The notes beneath the pieces are model-generated. The model ran no database searches. It had not been told where the DNA came from and saw only the letters and a program-made list of their open reading frames with translations. Below are positions 9,425-18,952 of a stretch of 64,000 nt of DNA, one piece after another. How positions within the stretch are numbered: the first letter of the stretch is position 1; each line of letters begins with the position of its first letter. The position numbers and the translations under genes are program-made. The stretch is from the NCBI RefSeq assembly GCF_032248455.1, contig NZ_JAVTTP010000001.1, forward strand, positions 992,001 to 1,056,000. Direction: 5' to 3'. Source of the DNA: Pricia mediterranea (GTDB lineage Bacteria; Bacteroidota; Bacteroidia; Flavobacteriales; Flavobacteriaceae).

Positions 9425-11212
9425 ATGAAAATCAAAATTTTAATTCTAGTATCGGCTTTCGGTGTTCTCGCCTGCGAAAATGATTCCAAAAACGCTGCGG
9501 AAAACGGCGTATCCGGAAATACGGCCTTTGACTCCCTTGCCGAAAACTATTATCAAGAGGGATTGGAGCTCAATCCCTTAAGCGCCACATTCCAGGGCGA
9601 CGCGCGCTACAACGATACCCTACCGAATTTTTTGTCGAACAAATACGAAAAACGCCTGCGGGACTATTACACCTCCTATCAAAAAGAACTAAATGATTTT
9701 AGCGACGAAAAGCTTTCCGAAGATCAAAGAATGACCAAGGCAGTTTTGCAATGGGAATGCGATATCAATCTGGAGGGATTGGAGTTCGACGACTACACCC
9801 CGATCGATCAAATGTGGTCGATGAACCTCATGGTCGGCCAGCTGGCAGGCGGGACAAGTGCACAACCCTTTAAGTCCGTCGAGGATTACGACAACTGGCT
9901 CTCTCGATTGGAAGACTATGGCGAATGGCTGGCCTCTGCCAAAACCAAAATGATTGAAGGTATCGAAGCGGAAAACGTACTGCCGAAATCCCTCATCCAA
10001 AAGGTGTTGCCCCAACTGGCGAGTGTCGCCGAACCGGAATTGGAGGATAATTTATTTTACAGTCCCGTTAAAAACTATCCCGAAGGTTTCTCCGACGCCG
10101 ATAAAGAACGCTTGACCGAAGAATATGGGAAGATTATTACCGAAAAGATAGTCCCCGCCTACCGCGAACTGCACGACTTTATGGAAACCGATTACATGGC
10201 TTCGGGCAGGGAAAGCAGCGGCATTCAGGGCATTCCGGACGGAGATGCCTACTACAGGCACCAAATCAAATTGTACACGACCACGGATATGACCGCGGAC
10301 GAAATCCATCAGATCGGGCTCGATGAAGTCGCCCGTCTCTCCTCGGAAATGGAAAAGGTCAAGGAGCAGGTCGGTTTCGAGGGCGACCTCAAAGCCTTTT
10401 TCGACCATGTGCGCAATAAAAAGGAACTGATGCCCTATACCGAACCACAACAGGTCATCGACCATTTCAACGCCATCCACGACAAGGTGAAGCCCCAAGT
10501 GGACAAGCTCTTTGACAAGCAACCGAAGACCGCTTTCGAGGTCCGCCGTACCGAGGCCTTCCGAGAGGCATCCGCCAGTGCGGAATACAATCCGGGATCC
10601 CTTGATGGCACCCGGCCCGGTATCTTCTACGTGCCCATACCCGATGTTACCGAATACAATATCTATTCCGATGAAGACCTGTTTCTGCACGAAGCCATTC
10701 CCGGGCACCATTTTCAGATTTCGCTGACCCAGGAAAACGAGGCGCTTCCCAAATTCCGTAAAACGCTTTGGTACAGTGCGTACGGAGAAGGCTGGGCTTT
10801 GTATACCGAATCTTTGGGCGAAGAATTGGGTCTCTACGAAGACCCGTACCAGTATTTCGGGATGCTGGGAGCCGAAATGCACCGGGCCATACGTTTGGTA
10901 GTGGATACAGGGCTTCACTCCAAAGGCTGGTCACGGGAGAAGGCCATCCAATATTCCTTGGACAACGAAGCGGAATCCGAAGCCGGCATTACTTCCGAGA
11001 TCGAGCGCTACATGGCCAATCCTGGGCAGGCGCTATCCTACAAAATCGGACAATTAAAGATTCTGGAGCTACGCGGCAATGCCGAAAACGAACTCGGGGA
11101 TGCCTTTGATATAAAGGAATTCCACAACCAAGTTCTGGAAACTGGCTGCGTGCCGCTGGCCCTTTTAGAAGAGAAAATCAATCAATGGATCGCGAGCGAG
11201 AGCAAAACATGA
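9425..11212 (+). CDS. DUF885 family metallopeptidase-like lipoprotein
   Basis: Predicted lipoprotein of 595 residues: the signal peptide ends in the lipobox GVLAC at Cys17. The DUF885 domain covers most of the rest, with the zinc-peptidase motif HEAIPGHHFQ near residue 422 followed about 30 residues later by the glutamate-rich segment YGEGWALYTESLGEELG, as in carboxypeptidase-like gluzincins. The most likely role is peptide hydrolysis in the periplasm or at the outer membrane; no substrate is known for this branch. It is a single gene with a hairpin terminator about 90 bases downstream. Confidence 0.9.
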   Translation: MKIKILILVSAFGVLACENDSKNAAENGVSGNTAFDSLAENYYQEGLELNPLSATFQGDARYNDTLPNFLSNKYEKRLRDYYTSYQKELNDFSDEKLSEDQRMTKAVLQWECDINLEGLEFDDYTPIDQMWSMNLMVGQLAGGTSAQPFKSVEDYDNWLSRLEDYGEWLASAKTKMIEGIEAENVLPKSLIQKVLPQLASVAEPELEDNLFYSPVKNYPEGFSDADKERLTEEYGKIITEKIVPAYRELHDFMETDYMASGRESSGIQGIPDGDAYYRHQIKLYTTTDMTADEIHQIGLDEVARLSSEMEKVKEQVGFEGDLKAFFDHVRNKKELMPYTEPQQVIDHFNAIHDKVKPQVDKLFDKQPKTAFEVRRTEAFREASASAEYNPGSLDGTRPGIFYVPIPDVTEYNIYSDEDLFLHEAIPGHHFQISLTQENEALPKFRKTLWYSAYGEGWALYTESLGEELGLYEDPYQYFGMLGAEMHRAIRLVVDTGLHSKGWSREKAIQYSLDNEAESEAGITSEIERYMANPGQALSYKIGQLKILELRGNAENELGDAFDIKEFHNQVLETGCVPLALLEEKINQWIASESKT

Positions 11213-11300
11213 GCAGCGGGGGACGGCAAGTCTCGATTTTACTGATGTTAATTTACTATGCTGACCAAAGCAATAAAGAATTTGCTCAAATCGGGCTAAA

Positions 11301-11326
11301 CACCGCCATAGGAGGTGGCTTTTTTA
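11301..11326 (+). terminator. Terminator after the DUF885 gene
   Basis: Stem CACCGCC / GGAGGTG with one internal mismatch and an ATA loop (11301-11317), followed by GC and a run of six T. Confidence 0.7.
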
Positions 11327-11348
11327 GATGAACTCATTGGCGCGTAAG

Positions 11349-11410
11349 CCTATAAACTCATGAAGTTTGAACTTGAAACCTGAACCTGGCACTTGAACTT
11401 GAACTTGACC
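11349..11410 (+). repeat. Phrase repeats: TATAAACTC and tandem TTGAAC hexamers
   Basis: The tract starts with CCTATAAACTCATGAAG, like three other intergenic tracts here (25645, 32915, 43401). It then runs through TTGAACTTGAAACC and ends in three in-phase TTGAAC-type hexamers, which provide alternative TTG starts at 11393, 11399 and 11405 for the following gene. Confidence 0.5.
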
Positions 11411-11758
11411 CCCTCTTGGCACCTTTACCTCATGGCCGCAATGTACATCGTTGCCGGTCTGATGCATTTTATAAAACCCAAGATCTATTTGCGGATCATG
11501 CCCCGCTACTTGCCGAAACACAAGCTTTTGGTATCCCTTAGCGGTATCGCAGAAATTGTTCTCGGGCTGGGATTGTGCTTTCCTGCCACCAAGGAGGTAT
11601 CCATCTACGGCATCCTTCTAATGCTTGCCGTGTTTCTTTTGGTCCATTTTTACATGCTTTCTGGCGAAAAAGCATCCGCCGGCATCCCAAAATGGATCTT
11701 GATTTTAAGGATTCCCCTGCAATTCGGACTTATGTATTGGGCGTGGTGGTATCTTTGA
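11393..11758 (+). CDS. DoxX-like small membrane protein
   Basis: Inner-membrane protein of 121 residues with four predicted helices, resembling the DoxX/DoxX-like family: a helix ending in VAGLMHFIKP, a conserved RIMPRYLP turn, a second helix SLSGIAEIVLGLGL, then two more. Family members are linked to quinone or oxidative-stress functions, but no role can be assigned to this one. No ATG exists before residue 14; the start is one of three in-frame TTG codons created by the tandem hexamer at 11393-11410, so the exact N-terminus is uncertain. The ATG at 11432 would cut into the first helix. Confidence 0.75.
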   Translation: MNLNLTPSWHLYLMAAMYIVAGLMHFIKPKIYLRIMPRYLPKHKLLVSLSGIAEIVLGLGLCFPATKEVSIYGILLMLAVFLLVHFYMLSGEKASAGIPKWILILRIPLQFGLMYWAWWYL

Positions 11759-11853
11759 ATCTTCTCCTATTCCAAGTCCAACATCCCAAGTTATTAAGAA
11801 ACGTACAAGACAAGATTTGTTAAGAACCCACACCGACGAATTCAGCAGTGATC

Positions 11854-12468
11854 ATGAACGCCTTCAACGCCAACAGAGATAAACCCATCGGAAAACGCCT
11901 CGACCTGCCCGACAGTGAGATCGTCTATTACCCAGAATTTTTTATCAAGGCGAAAGCGGATGCCTATTTCGAGCATTTTAAGAAAAAGGTACCCTGGCAA
12001 CAAGACAACATCAAAGTTTTTGGGAAGATATATCCACAACCTAGATTGACCGCGCTGTACGGTACTAATGGGAAACCCTACTCCTATTCCAATATTACGA
12101 TGCAACCGCATTCCTTCACGGAAGCCTTGCTGGAAATCAAGGAAAAAATCGAGACCGTTACCGATGCCGTGTTCACCACCTGCCTCCTCAATCGCTATCG
12201 CCATGGAAGGGACAGCAATGGGTGGCATGCGGACAACGAAAAAGCTCTGGGACCTCATCCGGTTATCGCTTCCGTAACCTTGGGCCAAGAGCGCTATTTT
12301 CACCTCAAACATCGCAGCGACAAGTATTTAAAACATAAAGTGTTATTGTGGCACGGCAGTCTCTTGATAATGCAAGGCACCACCCAGCAGCATTGGTTGC
12401 ACCAAGTCCCCAAGACTGCGAAACCTATTGGCGAGCGAATCAATTTGACCTTTAGGGTAATCGCTTGA
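11854..12468 (+). CDS. AlkB-family 2-oxoglutarate/Fe(II) dioxygenase
   Basis: Cytoplasmic dioxygenase of 204 residues that likely removes alkyl lesions from DNA or RNA bases by oxidation. The iron triad and co-substrate sites are visible: NGWHADNEKALG (HxD), the second histidine in QQHWLHQVPK, and the 2-oxoglutarate-binding arginines in GERINLTFR at the C-terminus. NRYRHGRDSNGWH and VTLGQERYF match the AlkB/ALKBH2-3 type. A GTG two codons earlier (11848) is an alternative start. The gene is followed by a strong terminator. No ada or other repair gene is adjacent. Confidence 0.9.
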   Translation: MNAFNANRDKPIGKRLDLPDSEIVYYPEFFIKAKADAYFEHFKKKVPWQQDNIKVFGKIYPQPRLTALYGTNGKPYSYSNITMQPHSFTEALLEIKEKIETVTDAVFTTCLLNRYRHGRDSNGWHADNEKALGPHPVIASVTLGQERYFHLKHRSDKYLKHKVLLWHGSLLIMQGTTQQHWLHQVPKTAKPIGERINLTFRVIA

Positions 12469-12503
12469 AGTCATCGAGCTGACAGGTCAGAACCCGAATC
12501 GCT

Positions 12504-12535
12504 AAAAAAAATCGACTTGTTTAAGCCGATTTTTT
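12504..12535 (+). terminator. Terminator after alkB-like gene
   Basis: AAAAAATCGACTT pairs with AAGCCGATTTTTT with one mismatch and a GTTT loop. The A run upstream and T run downstream would make it work in both directions. Confidence 0.8.
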
Positions 12536-12721
12536 ATTGAGGGCCCTGTTTAGAAAGTCCATCGCTGCCTTTAGCGGTCGGGCGGCCGCTAATGTCCTCA
12601 CTATAAACTTCACTACTATAACCTACAGGAAGCTCAAAGCGTATTACAGATCGTCAAATTTCAGGTTTTTGGGTTAAACGGAATGACGTAAGGCGAAATA
12701 AAAGAGAATAAGTCAATTTGT

Positions 12722-12729
12722 TACCTTTG
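12722..12729 (+). promoter_or_regulatory. -7 box TACCTTTG before the TIGR03643-like gene
   Basis: Exact TAnnTTTG, 7 bases before the ATG. The box and the bases after it (TTTGGACCG) closely match those before the YkgJ gene at 30284. Confidence 0.55.
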
Positions 12730-12736
12730 GACCGCT

Positions 12737-13015
12737 ATGAAAAAGGATTTTACAGAACGCGAGTTGGACCGTATTATAGAAATGGCCTGGGAAGACCGCA
12801 CCCCCTTTGAGGCCATCACGTTTCAATTCGGGGTCAGGGAACAAGAAACCATCGAAATCATGCGCCGTGAAATGAAACCCAGTAGTTTTCGGATGTGGCG
12901 TAAAAGGGTACAAGGCAGAAGCACGAAACACACAAAACTTCGACAGGACGAGATCGGACGCTTTAAAAGTTCGCGGCAGAAGAACATCACGGGAAATAAA
13001 ATTTCCAAACGCTAG
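12737..13015 (+). CDS. TIGR03643-family small basic protein
   Basis: A protein of 92 residues rich in Lys and Arg. The N-terminal two thirds (FTERELDRIIEMAWEDRTPF, then SSFRMWRKRVQGRSTKH) match a conserved, uncharacterised family seen in Bacteroidota and Proteobacteria; the shape suggests a helix-turn-helix, so nucleic-acid binding is possible but unproven. The C-terminal 20 residues are a basic tail. It converges on the S1/P1 nuclease gene with a gap of 10 bases. The ATG lies directly behind a promoter box, implying a nearly leaderless message. Confidence 0.78.
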   Translation: MKKDFTERELDRIIEMAWEDRTPFEAITFQFGVREQETIEIMRREMKPSSFRMWRKRVQGRSTKHTKLRQDEIGRFKSSRQKNITGNKISKR

Positions 13016-13025
13016 AACGTCCGTA

Positions 13026-13796
13026 TCAGAACAGTTCGTTCAGCACCTTGGCCAATCGCAACCCGCCTTTCTCCAACTGTATTTCCACGGTAGGCCACCA
13101 GTCGTAACTATAACGATAGGAAAGCTTATCGCCCATCTCCACGGAGTCATAGACCTCGTTGGCCAACTCCTGTGACTCTTCTACCCAATCGTAAATATCC
13201 CCTTTCTGAACCGCTTCTTTCTGTGCCTTTGAGAGCCGGGGCAAATTGTCCGAGAGTTCGGTATAGCTCATGCCATAATCGTCGATCATGTTCGAATCCC
13301 AGACGCGGTGCAAGTTACTGCCCCGGTTGAACCAGCGTACCTGAATGTCGTTACCGCCCTTATCCTCCAACCGGCCGACGTGCATGGGCTGGTGCAGATC
13401 ACCCATCAGGTGCACCAACATTTTAAGGTAGAACGCTTTTTCGGTTTTCAGACTTTTCCGGTCTTTGATCACTGCGATACATTTTTCGATACCGATGATC
13501 AAATCGCCCTGTTTACTGGGCGGCTCGTCACCATACTCCTTATCCGCGGGATAGTTCACGTAATGCCATGGGCTGAAGTTGCGATACCTGCCGTCGGCCT
13601 TGATTTCATCGCCGAAAGTAGAGACCTTGGCCAAACTTGCGCCGTCGAGCAACCGGTCAATGGCCTTTGCCGCTCTGTTTGATAGGTGCTCCTGCGCTAT
13701 TTCGCCGACCACCCGGTGTCCTGTTTCCGACCAGACGACGGCATCGGCAAAACAAAATTGGGTCGCCAACACCAATAAAAGCATAATCTGTCTCAT
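13026..13796 (-). CDS. Secreted S1/P1-type nuclease
   Basis: Exported zinc nuclease acting on single-stranded nucleic acid, 256 residues. The signal peptide covers about the first 20 residues, and the mature part begins near WSETGHRVVGEIA: the N-terminal tryptophan and the GH histidine are zinc ligands in this family. Further ligands appear in FGDEIKAD, SPWHYVNYP, LVHLMGDLHQPMHVG and GGNDIQVRWF...LHRVWD. The ATG at 13796 is chosen because an upstream in-frame ATG at 13841 lies in the promoter (-33/-7 at 13814-13841). Likely role: phosphate and nucleoside scavenging. Confidence 0.92.
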   Translation of the reverse strand: MRQIMLLLVLATQFCFADAVVWSETGHRVVGEIAQEHLSNRAAKAIDRLLDGASLAKVSTFGDEIKADGRYRNFSPWHYVNYPADKEYGDEPPSKQGDLIIGIEKCIAVIKDRKSLKTEKAFYLKMLVHLMGDLHQPMHVGRLEDKGGNDIQVRWFNRGSNLHRVWDSNMIDDYGMSYTELSDNLPRLSKAQKEAVQKGDIYDWVEESQELANEVYDSVEMGDKLSYRYSYDWWPTVEIQLEKGGLRLAKVLNELF

Positions 13797-13813
13797 TCCG
13801 GGATATTTTTCGC

Positions 13814-13841
13814 CAAAAATAGTCAAACGCACATTAATCAA
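13814..13841 (-). promoter_or_regulatory. Promoter of the S1/P1 nuclease gene
   Basis: TTG (13841-13839) and TATTTTTG (13821-13814) separated by 17 bases match the Bacteroidota -33/-7 pattern. The box lies 17 bases before the chosen ATG. Confidence 0.7.
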
Positions 13842-13900
13842 TTGTTAAGCTTCGTTGCGATTTTATTTTTTAATCGGATATTGCAGCCGTTTTAAAAAAG

Positions 13901-14113
13901 GACTTAGGACAAAAGGACGCATGATGTAAGACTTTTTCAAAAACGAACGGGGCCAATGTACCGACCGACAGGTTGGTCTTTCAAGGAAGGGGGCAAAGTG
14001 GGCACTGGCCGGGAAAAGGGAAAAGTCGATTTTAAACATTGCGCCAACGGGCCTTGAACGAGTAATCGAAGAAACGAAAGTTATCCTATGTCTTAACGCC
14101 CCATGTCATCTTA
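13901..14113. repeat. GACTTAGGAC / CCTATGTCTTA word repeats upstream of PBP1A
   Basis: GACTTAGGACAAAAGGACGC and GATGTAAGAC (13901-13932) face the inverted words TTATCCTATGTCTTAACG and CATGTCATCTTA (14081-14113). The same vocabulary recurs at 24379-24411 and 44487-44618. The rest of the 283-base gap between 13842 and 14124 shows no gene. Confidence 0.4.
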
Positions 14114-14124
14114 AAAACAAGCCT

Positions 14125-16383
14125 GTGCTATTAAAAAAGATAAAATCCCCCATCCTACGATATGCCCTGCTGACCGTTGCGGCGGGCATCTTGCTGTTGC
14201 TGTTCTTTATCCTTAGTGTGTACTGGGGCGCTTGGGGGCAGCTTCCCAAGAAAGAAGAGCTCTCCAATTTTCAGTACCAGCGGGCCTCCGAGGTATATAC
14301 CATCGATAGCGTTCTTATCGGTAAATTTTATCTGTACGATCGGCAGCCCATCCCCTTTGAGGCTATTCCCCAACATCTGCTCGACGCCCTTGTCGCTATC
14401 GAGGACGAGCGATTCTACGGACATTCCGGTATCGACTATCCCAGTTTGGGCCGGGTGGCAATAAAGACACTGCTGATGCAGGACCAATCCTCCGGTGGCG
14501 GAAGTACCTTGACTCAGCAATTGGCCAAAAACCTGTATCCGAGAAGGGATAGAAAGCGAACGAATATCGCGGTGGACAAACTGAAGGAAATGGTCATCGC
14601 ATCCCGTTTGGAGGATATCTATACCAAGGACGAAATTTTGACCCATTACCTAAATACGGTTTCCTTTGGGGACAATACGTTCGGTATTGAAAGTGCATCC
14701 CTAAAATTTTTCAACAAACGTGCAAAAGACCTTTCTGTGGATGAGGGCGCCACCTTGGTCGGGATGCTGAAGGCAACCTACGGTTATAATCCGAGAATAT
14801 TTCCCGAAAAAAGCCTGTCCCGACGAAACCTAGTGCTTCACGCCATGGCGGAAAACGAGCTCCTATCCGCAGAAAAAAAGGATAGCTTGATCGACATTCC
14901 GATTGCCTTGGATTATCGGGAGTACGACAACAACGACGGCCTAGCCCCTTACTTTCGCGAAGAGGTCCGCAAAAAAATGCAGAAATGGAGCCTACAACAG
15001 CGCGAAGATGGCAACGATTACAATATTTATACCGACGGACTCAAGATTTACACCACCCTCGACTACAATATGCAATATTGGGCGGAGGCCGCGATGCGCG
15101 AACACATGACCTCGCTTCAATCGCAATTCGAAAAGAGCTACGGCAAAAATGCGCCTTGGCTCACCGATAAAAAGTTGATCCAAAAAGTGGTGCGGAGCAC
15201 GGATGTCTATAAGAAGCTCAAAGCATTGAAACTAAACGATGCCCAAATCATGGATTCGCTTAAAATCAAGAAACCGATGTTGCTAACCGATTGGGAAGGT
15301 GAAAAAACGGTCGAGTCCAGTTCCTACGACAGCATCGTACACTACATGAAATTCCTGAATACCGGATCGTTGTCCATCGATCCGAATACGGGGGCGGTAA
15401 GGACCTGGATCGGGGGGGTGGACTTCGAACATTTCAAGTACGACCACGTCGCCCAGAGCAAAAGACAGGTCGGCTCGACCTTTAAACCGATCGTATATAC
15501 CACCGCCCTGGAAACCGGCATCTCACCCTGCGACTATTTTTCGGCCCGAGAAGTGGAATACGAGAATTTAAAAGGATGGTCGCCGGGCAACTCCGGCGAC
15601 GAAGACGAGGCCTACCTCAACTATTCCATGGAACAGGCGCTTAGCAATTCCGTAAACACAGTCACGGTAAAGGTGCTGGAAGAAACGGGACTCACCAACG
15701 TTATGACCATGGCCAAAAATATGGGGGTTTTCACCAAACTGCCCGAAGAGCCATCCATCGCTTTGGGCACCGGCGAGCTCTACCTGAACGAACTGGCGGG
15801 CGTGTATGCGACCTATTTGAACGACGGCAAAGCGGTACTGCCTTACTTGATCAACCGCATAACCGACCAAAAAGATTCCCTTCTGACCGAATTTGAGCCA
15901 AAACAGGCCAAAACACGCGCTTTTTCAGAAGAAACAAGGCAAATTATGCTCGAAATGATGAAATCAACCGTCAATAGCGGCACCGCCTCCCGAATCCGTA
16001 CCACCTACAAACTCAAAAACGATATCGCCGGGAAAACAGGTACCACCCAAAATAACAAAGACGCCTGGTTTGTGGCCCTGACCCCCAAGATGCTCCACGT
16101 GACCTGGGTGGGACTCGATCATCACGAAATTGGATTCAGAAGTACCGCGCTCGGCCAAGGCGCCAACGCCGCCCTCCCCATGTTCGCCAAGTTTATGCAA
16201 GAGCTGAACCGGCACCCTTCTTACGATTCCATCACCAAGGCCCGTTTCTCAACCCCGTCCCCCGAAGTCGTACGCTTGATGGACTGCGAACCGGTCAAGC
16301 GCGATGGTTTCTTTAAAAGATTGTTTACCAACCCGAACAAAAAGAAGAAAAAAGACTTTGAGCGGAAGAGCTCTGGGCGTTAG
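14125..16383 (+). CDS. Bifunctional penicillin-binding protein 1A (class A PBP)
   Basis: Cell-wall synthase of 752 residues with one N-terminal membrane anchor (about residues 12-32). The GT51 glycosyltransferase domain shows AIEDERFYGHSGID and SSGGGSTLTQQLAKNLYPR. The transpeptidase domain shows the catalytic serine in GSTFKP near residue 455, SNSVN, and the KTG triad in AGKTGTTQNNKDAW near residue 636. The C-terminus is basic (NPNKKKKKDFERK). The start is a GTG at 14125; no upstream ATG fits. The stop codon lies inside a CGTTAG repeat word. It sits alone after 328 bases of repeat-rich noncoding DNA. Confidence 0.95.
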   Translation: MLLKKIKSPILRYALLTVAAGILLLLFFILSVYWGAWGQLPKKEELSNFQYQRASEVYTIDSVLIGKFYLYDRQPIPFEAIPQHLLDALVAIEDERFYGHSGIDYPSLGRVAIKTLLMQDQSSGGGSTLTQQLAKNLYPRRDRKRTNIAVDKLKEMVIASRLEDIYTKDEILTHYLNTVSFGDNTFGIESASLKFFNKRAKDLSVDEGATLVGMLKATYGYNPRIFPEKSLSRRNLVLHAMAENELLSAEKKDSLIDIPIALDYREYDNNDGLAPYFREEVRKKMQKWSLQQREDGNDYNIYTDGLKIYTTLDYNMQYWAEAAMREHMTSLQSQFEKSYGKNAPWLTDKKLIQKVVRSTDVYKKLKALKLNDAQIMDSLKIKKPMLLTDWEGEKTVESSSYDSIVHYMKFLNTGSLSIDPNTGAVRTWIGGVDFEHFKYDHVAQSKRQVGSTFKPIVYTTALETGISPCDYFSAREVEYENLKGWSPGNSGDEDEAYLNYSMEQALSNSVNTVTVKVLEETGLTNVMTMAKNMGVFTKLPEEPSIALGTGELYLNELAGVYATYLNDGKAVLPYLINRITDQKDSLLTEFEPKQAKTRAFSEETRQIMLEMMKSTVNSGTASRIRTTYKLKNDIAGKTGTTQNNKDAWFVALTPKMLHVTWVGLDHHEIGFRSTALGQGANAALPMFAKFMQELNRHPSYDSITKARFSTPSPEVVRLMDCEPVKRDGFFKRLFTNPNKKKKKDFERKSSGR

Positions 16384-16407
16384 AGATTAGTCGTTGGTCG
16401 CTGGACC
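16378..16407. repeat. CGTTAG word repeat at the PBP1A 3' end
   Basis: GCGTTAGAGATTAGTCGTTGGTCGC-like words cover the stop codon of the PBP1A gene; related to the tracts at 1111 and 34486. Confidence 0.4.
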
Positions 16408-16590
16408 TTGGTATTTAAACGGAAGGCTTTGAACGTTATTCGCTTGTAAGTAAGCTTGATATTGAGACAGAGAGCCCTGGTCGATGCAAGAATTGATAGA
16501 TATTAATTAAATTGCATGACCTCAAGCTGGTCGAGAGGCTTGCCCGTAAAATAAATTCCCTTATTTTTATGGCGGCTAACCTTACCTTCA

Positions 16591-18792
16591 ATGACCAGGA
16601 CGTTTTGCTTTACCCTTGCGCTATTTGTGAACGCCCTTGTTCTAGCCCAAGACCCCGAGAAATCCTTCACCGTTAAATTTATATCCGATTTTCTCGAAAT
16701 CGATGGTATTCTCGACGATCCCGCTTGGGAAAACGCAGAGGTGGCTACGGATTTCCAACAATATTTTCCCTCGGACAAGGTCCCAGCGAAACAGCCGACG
16801 GAAATAAAAATGGTCTATAACGAGACCACGCTATACGTTGGCATCAAGGTATTATCGGTTGACAACAATTGGGTCATCCCTTCTTTGGAACGGGACTTTC
16901 GGGCCGGGGGAAACGATAACATCAGTTTGATGTTCGATACGTTCAACGATGGTACCAACGCCTTTCTCTTTGGTATCAACCCCTTCGGTGTGCGTCGGGA
17001 GGCGCTGATTTCAGGGGGCGGAGAGGAAAGTGGTCGTGATTTTAATACTTCGTGGGATGTTAAATGGCTGGGGGAAGCCAAAATGTTCGAGAACTATTAC
17101 ACGGCAGAACTGGCCATTCCCCTGACTTCTTTCAAGTTCAGGGAGGGCGAGACCAAATGGCGCTTTCAGAGCTATCGCTTTGACATGCAGACCAATGAGC
17201 GCAGTGCCTGGTATCGGGTACCCCAGAACCAGTCGATTTTCAGCCTCGCCTTTATGGGCGATATGATCTTTGAACAACCCCTGGGAAAATCGCGTACCCC
17301 CCTGGCCCTTATTCCCTATGCCAACGCCATTGCCGAAAAGGACTATTTGCTCGACGACGGCCGCTTTCAGCTCAAGGTCGGTGGCGACGCGAAAGTTGCT
17401 ATCGGCAATGGCATGAACCTCGATGTAACCATCAATCCCGATTTCTCCAATGTCGAAGTAGATGATATTATCACCAATTTGACCCGATTTGAGGTGTCCC
17501 GTCCGGAAAAACGGCAATTTTTTATAGATAATAGCGACCTTTTCGGCAGCTTTGGCGGCGGCAAAGATGCCAATCCGTTTTTTTCAAGGCGCATCGGCAT
17601 CGCCAGGGACAGTACTGGCAATTTTATAGAAAACCGTATTCTGGGCGGCATCCGTCTGAGTGGGAAACTCAACGACGATTGGCGTTTGGGCGTACTCAGC
17701 ATTCAAACCGATAAGGACAAGGCCAATGAGATCGCCTCGAACAACAATACCATGCTCGCCCTTCAAAAGAAAGTCTTCTCCCGTTCCAACATCGGAATGT
17801 TCTTTATCAACAAACAATCTTTCAAAGACTATGATTTTATCGAACGTGAAGATGAGTACAATCGGGTGGTGGGATTGGACTATAATCTGGCCTCTGAAAA
17901 TAATATTTGGACGGGCAAATTTTACGCCCATAAGTCCTTCCAGCCCGACGACAGCCGCGGCAATTTTTCCAGTGGGGCATCCTTGAGCTACAACACCAGG
18001 AGATTTAACGTTTTTTCCGATCTGGTGTATATCGATGAGGACTTTCGATCGGATCTCGGCTTTATCCGGCGCACCGATATCCTAAAATCCGCTACGGGTG
18101 TCCAACGGCTGTTCTACCCTAAAAGTAGCTTTATCAACACCCATGGCTTTCAGTTTTTTCCCATTATTACCTGGCAACCAAGTTTAGATTACAAGAACAC
18201 CGATCGTAATATAATGGCCTCATGGTCCGCCGAGCTCCAGGACCAGTCCGAATTCATGGTCGAATTTTACGGAGAGTACATCTATCTGTCCGACCCTTTT
18301 GATCCGACCGGAACCGAAGGCGGTATTCCCTTGCCCGGCGATCAAGGTTATCACTTCAACAGCGTAGGGGTAGAATACGAATCGAATCGGGCCAAGACAG
18401 TTTCTTTCGAGGGTTTTGCCCAAATAGGTCGCTTTTTTAACGGCGACCTCTTGAGCCTTGAAGGGGAAACAACTTTGCGACTACAGCCTAAAGCCGTAAT
18501 TTCGCTGCTCTTGAGCCACAACCGGATTCGACTGCCCGACCCCTACCCGGATGCCAACTTTTGGTTGGTGAGTTCAAAACTCAATATTACCTTTAGCAAA
18601 TCTATTTTTTGGTCCACTATTTTTCAATACGGAAACCAGGCTAACAATATGGGCATCAATTCAAGACTGCAATGGCGTTTTGCCCCCTTGTCGGATTTAT
18701 TTGTCGTTTACAATGACAATTACGTCGTGAACCAATTTGAACCTCGATATCGCTCGATCAATTTAAAATTGCGGTATTGGGTGAACTTATGA
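16591..18792 (+). CDS. CBM9-like / DUF5916 outer-membrane protein
   Basis: Exported protein of 733 residues. A signal peptide (about residues 1-19, ending VLAQ) precedes a carbohydrate-binding family 9-like beta-sandwich (about residues 28-200, with EIDGILDDPAW and YNETTLYVGIKV). The rest matches DUF5916, with alternating hydrophobic strands, aromatic residues near strand ends and a final strand LKLRYWVNL ending close to an aromatic residue, typical of outer-membrane beta barrels. The role is not established for this family; sugar or glycan interaction at the surface is an inference from the CBM9-like part. It precedes the HAD phosphatase on the same strand. Confidence 0.87.
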   Translation: MTRTFCFTLALFVNALVLAQDPEKSFTVKFISDFLEIDGILDDPAWENAEVATDFQQYFPSDKVPAKQPTEIKMVYNETTLYVGIKVLSVDNNWVIPSLERDFRAGGNDNISLMFDTFNDGTNAFLFGINPFGVRREALISGGGEESGRDFNTSWDVKWLGEAKMFENYYTAELAIPLTSFKFREGETKWRFQSYRFDMQTNERSAWYRVPQNQSIFSLAFMGDMIFEQPLGKSRTPLALIPYANAIAEKDYLLDDGRFQLKVGGDAKVAIGNGMNLDVTINPDFSNVEVDDIITNLTRFEVSRPEKRQFFIDNSDLFGSFGGGKDANPFFSRRIGIARDSTGNFIENRILGGIRLSGKLNDDWRLGVLSIQTDKDKANEIASNNNTMLALQKKVFSRSNIGMFFINKQSFKDYDFIEREDEYNRVVGLDYNLASENNIWTGKFYAHKSFQPDDSRGNFSSGASLSYNTRRFNVFSDLVYIDEDFRSDLGFIRRTDILKSATGVQRLFYPKSSFINTHGFQFFPIITWQPSLDYKNTDRNIMASWSAELQDQSEFMVEFYGEYIYLSDPFDPTGTEGGIPLPGDQGYHFNSVGVEYESNRAKTVSFEGFAQIGRFFNGDLLSLEGETTLRLQPKAVISLLLSHNRIRLPDPYPDANFWLVSSKLNITFSKSIFWSTIFQYGNQANNMGINSRLQWRFAPLSDLFVVYNDNYVVNQFEPRYRSINLKLRYWVNL

Positions 18793-18952
18793 CCGATTTA
18801 AAATAAGGCGATTTTGAACTTTGAAAAATGGACACATATGTTGCTATTCTAATGTACTTCAGAATTTGAAGTTTCGAATTGCTCTAAGCCCGATTATAAA
18901 GGGAAGCGCCGACCAGGTGGCTCCAAACCATACGACTATTTTGAAATATAAA

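Noticed and set aside
14177-14464. Long antisense and shifted frames inside PBP1A, DUF885, TonB receptor and Ffh genes
   Set aside because: They lie within clearly coding, conserved genes on another frame and carry skewed Arg/Ser/Pro-rich composition typical of shadow frames in this G+C range.
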